From contig BTRK01000002.1 of NCBI GenBank assembly GCA_036245805.1, forward strand, positions 27,955,067-28,019,066: a DNA stretch of 64,000 nucleotides. The letters run 5' to 3'. Source of the DNA: Pristionchus mayeri (lineage: Eukaryota > Nematoda > Chromadorea > Rhabditida > Neodiplogasteridae). The notes under the pieces are model-generated. The model searched no databases, had not been told where the DNA came from, and saw nothing but the letters and a program-made list of their open reading frames with translations. Shown here piece by piece: positions 31,725 to 44,064 of this stretch. Each line of letters begins with the position of its first letter. Positions within the stretch are counted from its first letter, which is position 1. The position numbers and the translations under genes are program-made.

Positions 31725-34515
31725 GAAATAGCAGAGGTCTTCTGAGAGATCGCAGGTGCCCTTTGACAAAAAGCTCAAACTGCTTGAATCCAATACCTGT
31801 GTACGGGGTTGATGTGTCTAAGGTCAAGGAACTTTATTTTCAAGTTTAGAAGCCATAAAGTGTAAACAAGCTAAAAGCCCGCTCTCAAAATTTCGAAAAT
31901 CCTTCAATTGAGTTATAACGGCGTGAAAAACAAAAAAAAAACCGCCTCGACGAGCTGAACAACTTTCCTGTTGGACCAAAAAAGATTCGAAATAGATGAA
32001 ATACAGAAAACGATTTTGGGGTCGTTAAAATCTCAAAAAAAATCGATATCTCAAAAAAGCTTCAAATGGACCGGTGATATCTTCACGGATTCGTAATCTA
32101 CACACTTTTTTATCCCAGGTATACCTATTCATATCAAGATAACCGATCGACAACACAGATTTTTATGCGTCAAAACATGAGTTTTCATGGTTAAACACAC
32201 AAATAGTCGCGTCTAGAATGAATATATTAGGTTGTCTCAAAAGTTTCTGACTATTTTCATTTTTTCATGTTTTCACCTACCCTGCCCTTGGATGTTGACC
32301 GATTTACTTCTGGTCTTCGACTAAGGGCTTGGGTACTCTATCTAGCGCACATTACCTCAGCCCTAAAGAGCTCGTAAGATTCTCGCCATAAACTCTGAAA
32401 TTCAACGAGACGGGCAAAGGGACTAACTTTTTCAAAGGTTCAAAATTCTTCGGAAAACCGGGTGAGGTACAAATTTAATACACTACCGTGAAGCAATCCC
32501 AACAGGTTATTAACGGGTCGTATTTGATAGATGTACTGTTATATTCACGTATTTAAGGAGCGAACATTCTGAAAACTACACTTGCTGGTAATTCACGAAG
32601 TAGCATCAATAGATTATGGATTTCTATTGAGGATCCCGGAGAGCTCCTCTGTGGTGTTTTGTGAAGCACTTTCCCCATTAAATATATGGCTTGAATTATG
32701 AGATATTTGATCCATCCTTTGTTGAGTTTAGCTTATTGGAATATGGAAGTCCAATTACAAGCATTAAAATATGACATTTTCACAACCTCCCGTTCCAAGC
32801 ATTGATGTCCGCATTTTACGAGACTATCTGAACAATTAGTCCTTGGGCTATCCCTCATTCACCAGGCAGAATCATCAGGTTAACCCTGTTCGAGAATTCA
32901 TCATCAGCAAAATCCTTCAAAAATAGGCATATTTCGACATTTCGGCAAAAATAATTCATTTCTTCGATACTACGCAGCAGAGTTTAGATTACGATGTATG
33001 TTAATATTACACTACCAAGTCCCTAACTCATGCTAAAAGGAAAATTGAAACATCCTATGCTAACGAGAGAAAACGTGAAAAATTAAATAGTCAGAAACTT
33101 TTGAGACAACCTAATATTAGGTTGAGCCTAAAGTTTTGCGCGATTTTGACTAAAGTACATCCTGATATCTAACATCGTTCGTTGTTGCCCAATCAACTCA
33201 GTTCTTTTAGTGCTAGATAGGGGCATTTATACTCTCTTTAGCGCACACTATCATAGATCTGTCCGACCAATGGAAATAAAACAGCGATGCAGCAAACTTC
33301 ATCTGGCTAACCAACGACATTCCTTTTCAACGTATTATAATTTCTTTTAGAACGGAGATAGGACCCTATGTTAACGACAGTTTTAAAGCGTGACTGGCCT
33401 ATATCGTACTGGTAATGTTGAGACTGATCAGCCGTTAAGGGCCTATTAGAAATATGCGCGGAATCAGAATTTGAGTTTTCATGACGAGATACGTTTTTGT
33501 CAAGATACGTTTTAGGGGTACTGTATCTATACCGATAGTTCTTGAGATTTCAATTATTGATGAATGTGAACTACCTTTCTAGTACAAGTCAAAATTCCAT
33601 TTGGGAGAGAATGCGGATCTCCATTCATGAACAGGGTTTTTCGGATTTTAGGTCTCCAATGTAGAACATCGAAATACACACTTTTGCCTTTTTTGTGCTA
33701 CCTACGTGGTTCGAAGGGCGGTTCTTTCTTGCTAAAATTAACGACCACCCCTTACCCTATCAATCAATAGTTAGGAATATTTTGGAGGTCGCTACTTGTT
33801 CTAGGGCGAGCCGTGCCTGAAGACCCTCCATATCAGCGTTTTCGACATTTTCATTGAAAAATAATTCAGGTGCAAATCTCACTTTTTTAGATGAGAAAGC
33901 CAAGTGGGCTCTTAAATATCTTTGAAATAGAGAACCCTGTAAGTAATGATAACAGCGCCCATAGGTTGCTGTCAGTCTCGTTAATCCGCGAAACAGGTGA
34001 TTTGTTCGAGAGAACTCTGATTTTTTCAAGTACCCGTGATTCATTGACTTATACCAAGCGTATACTGCATTCCACAGTGCATTCCAAAATGGAAAACTTT
34101 TAAAATTTCGATTTTTCGAACATTTTGACCGAAAAAATCGCAATTTTAACAATTTTAGCATACAAACATATTTATATGCTACATAATGACTTCCGTGCAA
34201 AATTTGAAGGTGATTTGAGGCTGGAAACGGCATCTACATTTATTCTGGACGCGACAATATGAGTGTTTAACCATGAAAACTCATGTTTTGATGTCGTTAT
34301 AACTCAACAGTGAAGGATGTAATGAATTATCAAATTTTCGAAATTTTGAGAGCCGGCTTTTAGGTTGTTTACACTTTACGGCTTCGAAACTTGAAATTCA
34401 AGTTCCTTGACCTTAGTCACATCAACCCTATGCATGGGTATTGGATTTAAGCAGTTTGGGCTTTTTGTCAAACGGGATCTGGATTTCATACATTCTCTCA
34501 GAAGACCTCTGATAA
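31725..34515. repeat. Large foldback element with nested insertions
   Basis: The left arm (about 31725-32225) has inverted matches in the right arm (about 34236-34515), for example AAAACATGAGTTTTCATGGTTAA near 32175 against its complement near 34272, and GGTCAAGGAACTT near 31822 against AAGTTCCTTGACC near 34400. The loop contains a complete mariner-type MITE (32227-33114) and abutting mariner-like sequence. The frames at 31359-31667 and 33760-34233 show no domain. Bases 30950-31350 are gene-free but contain repeated GAGATCCATTGGATCT-type motifs. Confidence 0.65.
32227..33114. mobile_element. Non-autonomous mariner-like element, 888 bp
   Basis: The terminal inverted repeats start TTAGGTTGTCTCAAAAGTTT (about 29 bp), with TA at 32225-32226 and 33115-33116. 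No transposase frame was seen. A second, different mariner-like end (TTAGGTTGAGCCTAAAG) starts directly after the right TA at 33117. I did not find its partner end. Confidence 0.85.
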
Positions 34516-34918
34516 ATAGACGAGCGGAGAAGAGTGAGAATGTAGAGATGCTATATAAAACATCTCCCATTTTTGCACGTAATCAATTATAATCTTACAA
34601 TGCAAATCTTGCTATATTTTGCATAATTAAATGTACTTCTTGAAGAAAATCAAATTGCGATAATGACCGCGCCGGGAAAAATATGCCGGCTCTTTATCAC
34701 ACCACAAATCACGCAGTATATGAATCACTTTGCACAATTTCTCCATCGAGGTTCTCTTTCGAGTGTGCCGTGTGTCCTCTCTTTTCCCCTTCTCGACCTC
34801 GGTGCAGTGTTTAGATTAGTCATCATTCCAGCTTGAGGTGATAAGACCAAGCCATTGTTAGCATCTTTCGCTTTATTCTCTTTCTATCGCTCCTTTTCAG
34901 TCGGTTTTTTCAGAAATA

Positions 34919-36561
34919 ATGGAGGAGGACTACTCAGTAACACATCATCTAAATGATGAGGTGACAGATCTAAATTATATTTTTTTAAACTTATTCCTTA
35001 GGAAAACCTTACATAATTTGTGAGTTGCTGATGTCTGAGCAAATGTATCCTCGCATGCTTTTACAAGCGCGCCATTTGAGAGCGCTAGCCTTTGCAAAAG
35101 TGGTCCAATGTCGACCAAGAAAATTTGACCAAATTTGTACGAAACATTCATTCAGATCTTCCGGCAAGTATGCATTCCTGAGATATTCACTGAAATTCTT
35201 CGGTATCTAACGATCAAGGAGAGACTGCATCTCAGAATGTGCACTCGAGCAGCGAAAGAAGCAGTTGCCCGCTCTGATCTCCATGTTGTCGGGAGAGATG
35301 GAAAGATCCGCATCAACGGGGTCAGCTGACGTCATTCTTGGCTACCCAACAAATCTTCCTATTCAGAACTACGAAGAGTTTTCGATTGAATTCAATGACC
35401 GTCTCAAAATTCGAAAGAACTTTGGAAAAGAGCTGACACCCTCTGCGAAGAAATTCGATGAGGGATTGGGAGAATTATTGAAAACGAGAAACCAGTTATT
35501 CTCTCGAGTACATGTGGTGACCGTGGAAATTGCAAATGTGAGGCTTCTCATTCTAACCATAAATCGTAATGCGTATCAGGTAAACGTGAAGACTATATCG
35601 ATAGAATACATAGAAGATCTACTGAGCGGATTTCATTGCAAGGAAATGACTCTCACGATTAAAAAGAAGGAATTCACGACAGCGTGAGTTCAGTTTACAA
35701 AACAAAACTTAGAATCTTTTTTTTCAGCTGGATCGATTTCATTCGAAAGCACGAAGACAAGTGGATCAACTTGATCCTCAAAGGATTCTCACTCGACATT
35801 GACACTCTTCTCTCCTTCAAATCGTTGAAGTCGTTGCAAATTTTCAAAGTTAATTTTGCGTTATTGCGGGAATTATCACTATTGTTCTCAGCGAAACTCT
35901 TACACCGAAGAGGAGTTTTTCAAGTTACTTAATCTACGGTTTAGTTTGATGGTCATTCCGGTCATTCCTAAATCGGAGATGTTCTTCATTCGTCTTGCAG
36001 AGGTACAGAAAATCACAGAAATTTTTCGATTTTTTTGCGAAAGAAAATTCAATATTTTCGAAAACAATAATTTCAGTCACTGCACTCGTACGAGGGAGCG
36101 CAGATCGTAGACTTCAAGGTAGACAGAGATCTGGCAGAAAGAGTGATATCCACGACGATGGGATTCCGACGGACCAGTCAAGGATATTGGGCCAGAGATT
36201 TTGAGACTGGCGTAAGTTACAGCTCTGCTCTTTCTTCTCATAATTTTGGATATTGGCCCAAAAAATTCCCAGCGTACAAAAAGTGTAACAAAATGTGTGG
36301 AATCAAATGCATCAAAATGGCAATTATTCACTTCAGTTCTCCATTGACAATGGCTACATCATCGCTTCTCGGTCTCTTCTGTTCGGTACTCGAGTGCACA
36401 TTTGTGCGCAGTATCCGAAATGCGCATCCACTAGAGCCCATACCCCCATTGCGCCAGTTCGATTCACATGGAGCCACCACTACTTGCACTGGGAGCTAAA
36501 CAACAACCACTCATTATTCGATTGCATGTTAATTTTGGCAAATAAGAGTGGTGATGATTAG
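34919..36561 (+). CDS. F-box-like protein, paralogue B (357 aa)
   Basis: Eight exons join in phase: 34919-34960, 35156-35320, 35367-35537, 35580-35683, 35728-35848, 35892-36002, 36077-36211 and 36337-36561 (TAG). The ATG lies six bases after a TTTTTTCAG, which could be a trans-splice acceptor. Exon 2 is an F-box-like unit (IPEIFTEILRYLTIKERLHL, then R.CTRAAKEAV). The middle region (ISIEYIEDLLSG, INLILKGFSLDIDTLL) resembles the FTH-type regions of worm F-box proteins. The C-terminus carries VDFKVDRDLAERVIST and a longer last exon than paralogue A. Exon 6 (RNSYTEEEFFKLL) has no counterpart in A. The protein probably recruits substrates to an SCF ligase; the substrate is unknown. Confidence 0.7.
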
Positions 36562-39079
36562 ATTGTGTATTGCTATTTAACGGTGGTGGCCATGATCAAT
36601 TGTCTAAGTATTTATTACTCATGAATGATATCACGATTCAGTGGAGAAACAAAAACTGTATGTATTCCAAGTAGAAAGATCTAGTTTGTTCTTCGTTTTC
36701 TGCCTAATTCGTGTACAATTATACGCCATTTCATCGCGGTACCAATATAAACCGCATGGTTTTATTGTATCATAAAACTGTCCCGATCAGCAAAAAAACA
36801 CAATTATAGCCCGAATTCCTATTAATATCTGCTGTCACGTGAAATCGCAATCATTTGACAACTTCGTCACAACATCGGATTGCGAATTATTTTGTAACGT
36901 AGGCAAACATAGATATTGTCGATGATATCGTGGCTCTATTTAGCTCATATTACCATTATTGGTCCTATTTTTAATTCGAAAACACTTCTAAAAGTGAAAT
37001 GAATACGTAACACTGCGCAATTCGTGAAATTTGACGCCTTTTTCTCATGCTTACGCCTCTGTATGCCTCCTTCCCGGAAATGCATTTATTTCTGACACGT
37101 AATATCTCATCTGCAATAAGATGCTCAAAATGTGTCCCATTTTCTAATTATCTCGTCGTATTTCCCCTCAAAAAACACTGTTGCCACCCATTGTTCTCTG
37201 TTCTCAAACGGCTTCTTCCGCGGTGTGCTTGTTTTTCCACATTTTGAATCTCCATGCACCCTAGATTGCTCTCATACCATTGCAATCAGTGCGTGGGGTT
37301 TCACAAAGCAACGCGAATTCCTCCCCGAATTGATTCGTTTATCGAATCGCGTCATTATGCGGGCAAAGAATTCAATCTCTCAATTTCATTCGCCCTCTCG
37401 TCGAATGGAAAGCTAGAGACCGGGCGAAATGAGATGGGGGAGACCCTTGCTCCAATTACGAGACCAGGCTAGCATCGACGACAAATCTCATTGGACCAGG
37501 GTTCCCCCCCCCCCCCCTGGAAGATTTCCCCAGAAGTGATTAGTCGTTTCGAAATAGATTCGGCGATGTTTTCGATGATATCAGAGATTTCGTAGCGTCA
37601 CTCTGGTAGTTCGAAAATCGGAGGGGATTTCCGAGTCGGAAATAGATCTGAGGCTGCAAAGACTAATCCCCTGCACCCCTTCCACTAACACTCACAGTGG
37701 TCTGAAAGCACTCTGTCTTGTACAGAAATGTGTCTCCTCTGAAAGCGAGACTCGGCAGTGGCGCTCCATAGAGACAGCCAAAGCTCTTCCACCCACTACT
37801 AATTCGATCTCATGTGTTGTTCCGGTACGAGTCGTCTAAGTGCTTGCTCTAGAGTTGTACAGAAATAGATACTATTAAAAAGGCTGATCTCTGTCTTGGT
37901 GTAATCACCACAACAAAGCTATTCTCGCAATACTTTTACAAGGCCTTTCTTTTATCTTGAATCCTACAACACTCTTGTTGTATTGTATCTCCTATATTTA
38001 AAATTACGTTTAGATAAATGGAATATGTGTTATCATTTTGTAACTGGACAGAGAAGGGTATAAAAATGCAGTCGTGTTGTCTCACTGAGTAGTGTCCCTA
38101 CTAATTTGGTAATCTGTTGTTTCCTCTTATTTGTGTCTCTCCGCTCCTCGCTAACCCTTTAGTCCGCAATCAGCATTTCCCTCTGCTTTTCTGATTCTGT
38201 TCTGGTTTGATCCTTCTTGTACCCAATTCCCCCCCCCCTTTCGTGCTCTAAAATAGAGCACAATGTTCGAACCCCACGTAATGACCGGAATCAAAAGAAC
38301 TCCCTTGGGACCATTTCACTGCTTGTTTTTTCTACTCTTCGAGAGTTTGAGTTCGATGACGGAAAAAATAACATTCCTCTGTTCGCATGTTTTCCCCGTA
38401 TAAATTTGTGAGTTCCTGATGTTTTTGCTACTGATCCTTGACCATCGTTTTGGTTGTGACCGAGATGTCTAAGTACTGTTTTGGGCTACGTAGACTATGA
38501 GACGGCGTTACGTAGTTACTAGAAGCAACATAAATATCTGGAGAGTAGGGGGCGATTTCTCAGCCATTGAAATATGGGGCGCGAATTGTGGTGAGACCAT
38601 TTCGCCTACTCAACCGAGTGCAATATACCCATGAATACTTTTTTCTTCCTGAACATTACAACCTTTCTTTCAGTGCGACAGACAAGATCATGTTCAAGTT
38701 CGTATGCTCATAATAATATACAACGCGTGGGACACCATTTATTTCTGGCGATCCAGCTAATGTTGTTTGGGTTCTAATGGACTGCGTCAAACTCGCCTTC
38801 GCATTTAATGATGTCCACTAATGGGGAACGACTCAATTAACTCCGGATGCGCGGGTACCAGACTTTGCTAGGTGAAAACATGCTATTATATTTTGGCTAA
38901 GATCACAAATAGTTTTACGTCGCCTCACGTCGAGCAAGCATTGCCCATGCTGCTTGCACATTATTCCGCCTCGTTTCCACTCTCGTCATTGGCATGCTCT
39001 CATAGCATAACGTCAACAAGCACCTGCGGCGGCCAACAGCCATCGTTTGCTTCTCTGGCCATATAACACATTTGGCAAG

Positions 39080-39162
39080 CACTAGGTCGGCTGAGAACTA
39101 TGACGTCACGCCTTTGATATATCAAAAGCGGCATGACGTCATAGTTCTCAAACGACCTAATG
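39080..39162. mobile_element. Short palindromic MITE (GTCGGATGAGAAC family)
   Basis: The left end CACTAGGTCGGCTGAGAAC and right end GTTCTCAAACGACCTAATG are inverted around TTTGATATATCAAA, with ATGACGTCA on both sides. It is the most complete palindrome of this family in the window. Confidence 0.85.
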
Positions 39163-39592
39163 CAAAATTATAAATGGTAACTCGAAGCGACTAAATCTGC
39201 TCAGGACCGTTTGATCGCTGTCCCTTGAGAGCATCGATGTATTCGACCCTGTCCACTTCCGACTATTTCCAGGGGAATAACGTGGCCGGCGTGCCGCAAA
39301 GCCATTATTCAGCCGCATTTGTCTTCCTTTCACTCCAGCATACATCATCTCAGCCCAGCGAGAGCATACAACAGCACGCGCCGCATTGTTTTCAGCGCCT
39401 TTTCAGGGGAAATTTATTGCGACTCTCGTTCTCATCAAATTGATGCGTTAACATGGCAATAATGCAATCCTACATCCATTTGCTACAGAAATGATCATCG
39501 TCGTTGATAATTATCGGGAAATTGTCGCTATTCGTTTGTTGTATTTCTCAAGTAGTATTGTTCCGTCGCTGAGCTATATTTATTAGGCTGGT

Positions 39593-40129
39593 GCATAATT
39601 TTCGTTACAAGGTATTTTGCAAATTTGCTGGCGAATGGAGAACATGTATGAAACCCCGCTTGGGTATTATTTGAGGCAGTGTTAGGTCAAAACAATTATT
39701 GGTTTCTACCAGATCAATCCAATGCAAGACCGCCGAAAAACAATGGTGAATGAAAATTGACAAAATTTCCATCTTTTTGGGCTTTCATCTCAAATCATCC
39801 CAAAATGTAAATGAACTATAAGCAACTTCCACCTTTCTGAGAATCTAATAAGTAAAGGTGTGTGCTTTCTTTGAACCGTGAAACCGGCGTTTCGGGCTTC
39901 CACGGATAACTAATAGGCCGAAAAATGCCGATTTCGCCGTTCAAATTTGAGGTAATATTCCACGAGTGCGAAAACTCGAATAGAATGATTAATATTCATC
40001 AACTTTCTATGGTAGCATTCTCATGATATGTACTCCTGATTATGTTCCATTTGAGAGCACATACCCACCCAGCAAAAAATTGCTGAACCTTAATAGTAAT
40101 TTTGTAACGAAAATTATGCACCAACCTGA
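39593..40129. mobile_element. Non-autonomous mariner-like element, 537 bp
   Basis: The terminal inverted repeats begin TTAGGCTGGTGCATAATTTT at the left and, reversed, TCAGGTTGGTGCATAATTTT at the right, with TA on both sides. No transposase was seen, so an autonomous mariner elsewhere would have to mobilise it. Confidence 0.85.
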
Positions 40130-42552
40130 TAGCAACTTCCTTGCGGTCTGGGCTGTGCAAAAAAAAGTCTTGATCTCTCGCTTTTCAATGCTCTCTCACT
40201 TTCTCTGGCCGACGAGAGCGCATAGAGAAATGAGAGATCGAGACCTTTCGCACAGGCCAGCTTGCATTGGTCTCAACAGATTTGCATGAAATGTCCAGCT
40301 GCTGAGAGGAATCTGTGTCTAAAACACCCTCCCTCGCGCAATTTGCTGCTATTTTTGGTATCTGCTCTGCACCCGAAAATGTTTTCGAACGAACAGGAAA
40401 AGTGTAGGGGTTCCTTACATGTTCCTGCAAGCGAAAGGGATGATGTGTTTTCCTTTTTGGCAACGGTATCGGTACATCCATAAACAGGTGTCCGCTACGG
40501 AAATAGCTGCAAAAACGACATTAATAGACGACATGTGTCCCTTAGATCACTGGAGGAATGATTAGTATCCACGCCATCATCTGGTGTATGTTTTCACATT
40601 TGTTTCGTCGGTTTTAATTCATGGTCCTTCATCACGGATTGCATTTGGATCTTGTAAGCACTGTGTTTAAGAGCAGCAGATATATCCACAACTCATGGCC
40701 TTCGATAGTGGCTAGCGAATAGTCGACCCACGCTGATTGAATCCGCTTCGGCGAATTGAGTTGCGCTATTCTAGAAAGGAGTAGCGGGCAGCTGGTCTGC
40801 AGCTGGTTGGCATTTCATGCGAAATTCCTTCTCAGAATCCTTCTCAGAATGCGCAGATCATTGAAAGTTGCTGTTTCGAACTATCGTTCTTTGAGTGGTT
40901 CATTGAAATTGATTGTTGCCTTTTGCGAGCAACTCAGTCACTAGAAGCTCCTTACAGTGCACCGACGTCGTTCTGATGTCAACATTCGGTCTCCGGTGGT
41001 TACGCAGCATTACGACTGTTTTAATGATTTTCTAATCCCTCGAAACGCGAAGATGCGAGCAAAGACATCCAATGACGCCTACGAACTGCTCCATATTAGT
41101 CTAAAAGCTGAATTATATGCCCAATTCACTCCAATCTGATATACTTCATCGAAAACAAGCTTATCTTTCGCGTCAGAAGAATTAACTAGATTTTGGTACG
41201 TAAATAGCAGCAAGAATATATTTAGTGTCTATCAACTACTGGCCCGCTGTGATGAGCCATTTCACTCGATCTATGGGTCAATTGAAGGCATTCCATCTGA
41301 ATCGCCTTTAATTATCAGGCATATTACTCCTCCCAGTTAGATACTTGGCCATTAGAGGAACAAATCAAATTTATTTAGTAAACACTGAAATGTAGCAATT
41401 TCAAAGTCCGTTTAAGGGTTGCATTCAGCATCGGATGAGTTCGAGTAATGCATATTCGTGAAAATTGTATTGCAAAGATGTAAGTTTTTAAAAAGACAAA
41501 AACGTTTTGTAGGCTAGGAAATCTAGCCTGTTTTTAATGCTCAACGTCGTTTTCGGTCTTCCCACGCTTGGTTTTTAATCAGTTTTCCCATGCTCAAGGC
41601 TAGAATAAAAAAAACAAGGCTTATCGACTGACATTTAATCTAACCCCGCTTCATTTCAATCTCGTATAGTCTTGACTCAGCTACGAAGCACTATTTAGTG
41701 ATTTCATGATATCCGAGATAGTGTCGAGTGCACATCCACAGCCCAGTCATCTCTGCTCTAAAGCAAACAAAATTTGGAGGGAAGCCCTCCCCTCGGCCAC
41801 GCCCACCCTAATCCCCGGCAGCTCTGTTTCCTTTTCTCAGCCAGGACACAGTATTGCCTGAGACTAGAGCACAGCGTTTCCGTCTGTTAGCCCTTTGACG
41901 ACATAGTTGCGTAGTAGATCAGCTGCCTTCTGACCTACTAAGGGCCTGATATAACCCCCTTTTCTGTGTACTGGATGAATTTCAACGCCCTTTCGTAATG
42001 TCAGTTTCATACTACAACGCCTCATTCTGTGAACTGTCACTTATTTTCACTTCTATTAGCTAGAAAAGGCTCTTCATCTTTACGGATCGCCGAATTTATT
42101 TTGAGCAACATATTTTTGAAGATGTCATTTGATGTCACATCTGCTGCCTTTTTCAGAATGATCAGTACAACTCCGCGCGCGTACCATGACCGTTGACCGA
42201 TGCATTCTAGGGGCAGTTAATTGGATGTCTCGCGCGCATTGAGCGGAAGTCAATTGCACCAGGCCTCTTGTTTTCGCGATATAAGGAAGGGTCACTTGGC
42301 TCCGCCCCTTTCGTCCTCGACTCTACTCCGGGTGCCCTAAAGTGTTCTGAGAAGATACTTCGCACTTCTCACTCTTCTGAGGGCGTCGGAGCAGGTTCGA
42401 AATGCCGAAAGTCAAACAATCAAGTAGGCTTAATGGCGCCGCACTCGGAAAGTAGTCTTGATGCGGTAGTGAGTACTCTTGTTCCAAATGTCATATACTA
42501 CGCACGTTGATAAGCCTGGCCGTATAAGAGCTGCTAGTTCCCCTCGGGCTGA

Positions 42553-42745
42553 ATCTCTCATCTGCTCCTTTAGAATATTCTCAACGTCCAACAATAGTCG
42601 GATATACTTGTTACCTACTGCTTGATAAAACTCCCAAGTGTTATGTGAACCTTTCGTAACGTCAGTTGCATACCTCTTCTCCCCTGCTCGCATTTCTCAT
42701 CTCCTCCTTTAGAATATTCACACCGTCCAACAATAGTCGCATATG
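42553..42745. repeat. Direct repeat with a period of about 140 bp
   Basis: The block TCCTTTAGAATATTCTCAAC followed by GTCCAACAATAGTCG at 42566-42600 recurs at about 42707-42740. A block CCTTTCGTAATGTCAGTTTC near 41992 recurs as CCTTTCGTAACGTCAGTTGC near 42652. Function unknown. Confidence 0.5.
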
Positions 42746-43099
42746 CTGTGAAAGTCACACGTCCCTCCGGGCTTTGCTCGCTATTTTTGACGCCGGTTTC
42801 TTACTTGGAAAAGCCATTTGTTTCTCATCTCGCTCTAGGTGAGCTTCTCACACTGCCAAGGCATTGTTATTGTCTAGTTTCACAACTTTTTCGTGTGATT
42901 ATTCTTCTCATCACGATATTCACTCGTTGTCTGGTCTCGCAGGCGAAGTGAGCCTTGAGTCCTCTCATTATTTTTTTCTTTCCCGCCGAATTATTCTACT
43001 CTCGTCTGCGTTTAACGCTATTCATTTCTTCTTGTCGTCGTTGAACCTGGGATTATCTCTTCATTGCGATTTACTAAATTCAATTCAGAATCACTCGAC

Positions 43100-43733
43100 A
43101 TGCGACTGTTCTCCGTGGTACTTCTTGTTGCTGCAGCCCTGATTGCCGTCGCGAGCGCTCGGTCAGTTTGTGATTCAAATCTTACTCTTAGAAACCTTGA
43201 AAATCCTGCATGATATAGATTATGCAGCTTACGGTGGTTACCGTACTCCTCTCTGCAGGTCCATCCACCAGATGGAGAAGCGACGCATGTACATCCGCGT
43301 GCCCTTCATGCACAACATCAACTCGAATCAGCTGTCGTGGATTATGGCCAAGAAGGAGGCCAAAGTCAAAAAGGTATTCAACTTTCTCCTACCGTAATTC
43401 TTCAATTTGTGATAAAGATCACTAAAATTGATGCGATTTGGTAGACAGTCATTCAATGACATTTTTGGTAATAATCGGCAATAATCAGCCACTTGAGTGG
43501 TTGGACTCTAGATGAGCGTTAAGATGGAAAGTTCATTAGTGATGCGCTTAGTCTAACAGAGCAATTTGGCTTTTATAACGAGGAAGCTTGTGAAAATGCA
43601 AGCATTTCTAACTCGTGATAAGTAGTAGATGTCCCAGAGGAAACATCGAAGCTCGCAATTAAACTGATGATAAAAGATGGTCAATGTTCAATAATTACAG
43701 TTCGCTGAGCCATCTTCGGAGTATCTGGAGTGA
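43100..43733 (+). CDS. Small secreted protein or peptide precursor (69 aa)
   Basis: Three exons join in phase: 43100-43161, 43259-43373 and 43701-43733 (TGA). The product has a clear signal peptide (MRLFSVVLLVAAALIAVASA). A basic mature part follows, with dibasic sites (EKRRM, MAKKEAKVKK) around RVPFMHNINSNQLSWI, and then a short acidic tail (FAEPSSEYLE). It has no cysteines. The dibasic sites would suit processing by prohormone convertases into one peptide, but I do not recognise a neuropeptide family. If the last intron were retained, the protein would instead end VFNFLLP. It is transcribed away from the Srd receptor gene to its right. Confidence 0.5.
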
Positions 43734-44064
43734 AATCAGCTTCATCAGCTGTCTTCCAAGTCGTGGCACCCCCTCCCTCCTCTCCTTCCTTCCGAATACA
43801 ACCCTGATAATCACAATCGCCCCACGGGTCAAAAATGCAGTAGTTTTCCATCTAAACATTGATCTTTGAACTCTTAGCTCGATTAGTTGCTGTCGACGCT
43901 TGATAAAGATGATGATGACGTTGTTATTTCTCGAATATTTAATTCACTGATGCGAGCAAAGACGACAATGGAAATTCACATGAAAATGCGACTGATATAA
44001 TGAAGATGTTGGGAATTGTCTAAAGAAAAACAGTCAGTCTTCACTTTGGCGAATGCTCGAAAGT

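Larger units (their letters stand above)
36562..43099. other. Gene-poor stretch of 6.5 kb
   Basis: No spliced gene could be supported here. The open frames are short and lack domains. The stretch holds a C-tract (37504-37517), two MITEs (separate entries), a GAGAGAGCGCATAG-type hairpin (about 40165-40250) and locally repeated blocks near 42000-42745. Distal regulatory DNA or an unrecognised RNA gene cannot be excluded. Confidence 0.4.

Noticed and set aside
37504..37517. C-tract at 37.5 kb as another G/C-tipped foldback element
   Set aside because: No inverted partner with a G tract and no 8-bp duplication was found nearby. It looks like a simple homopolymer.
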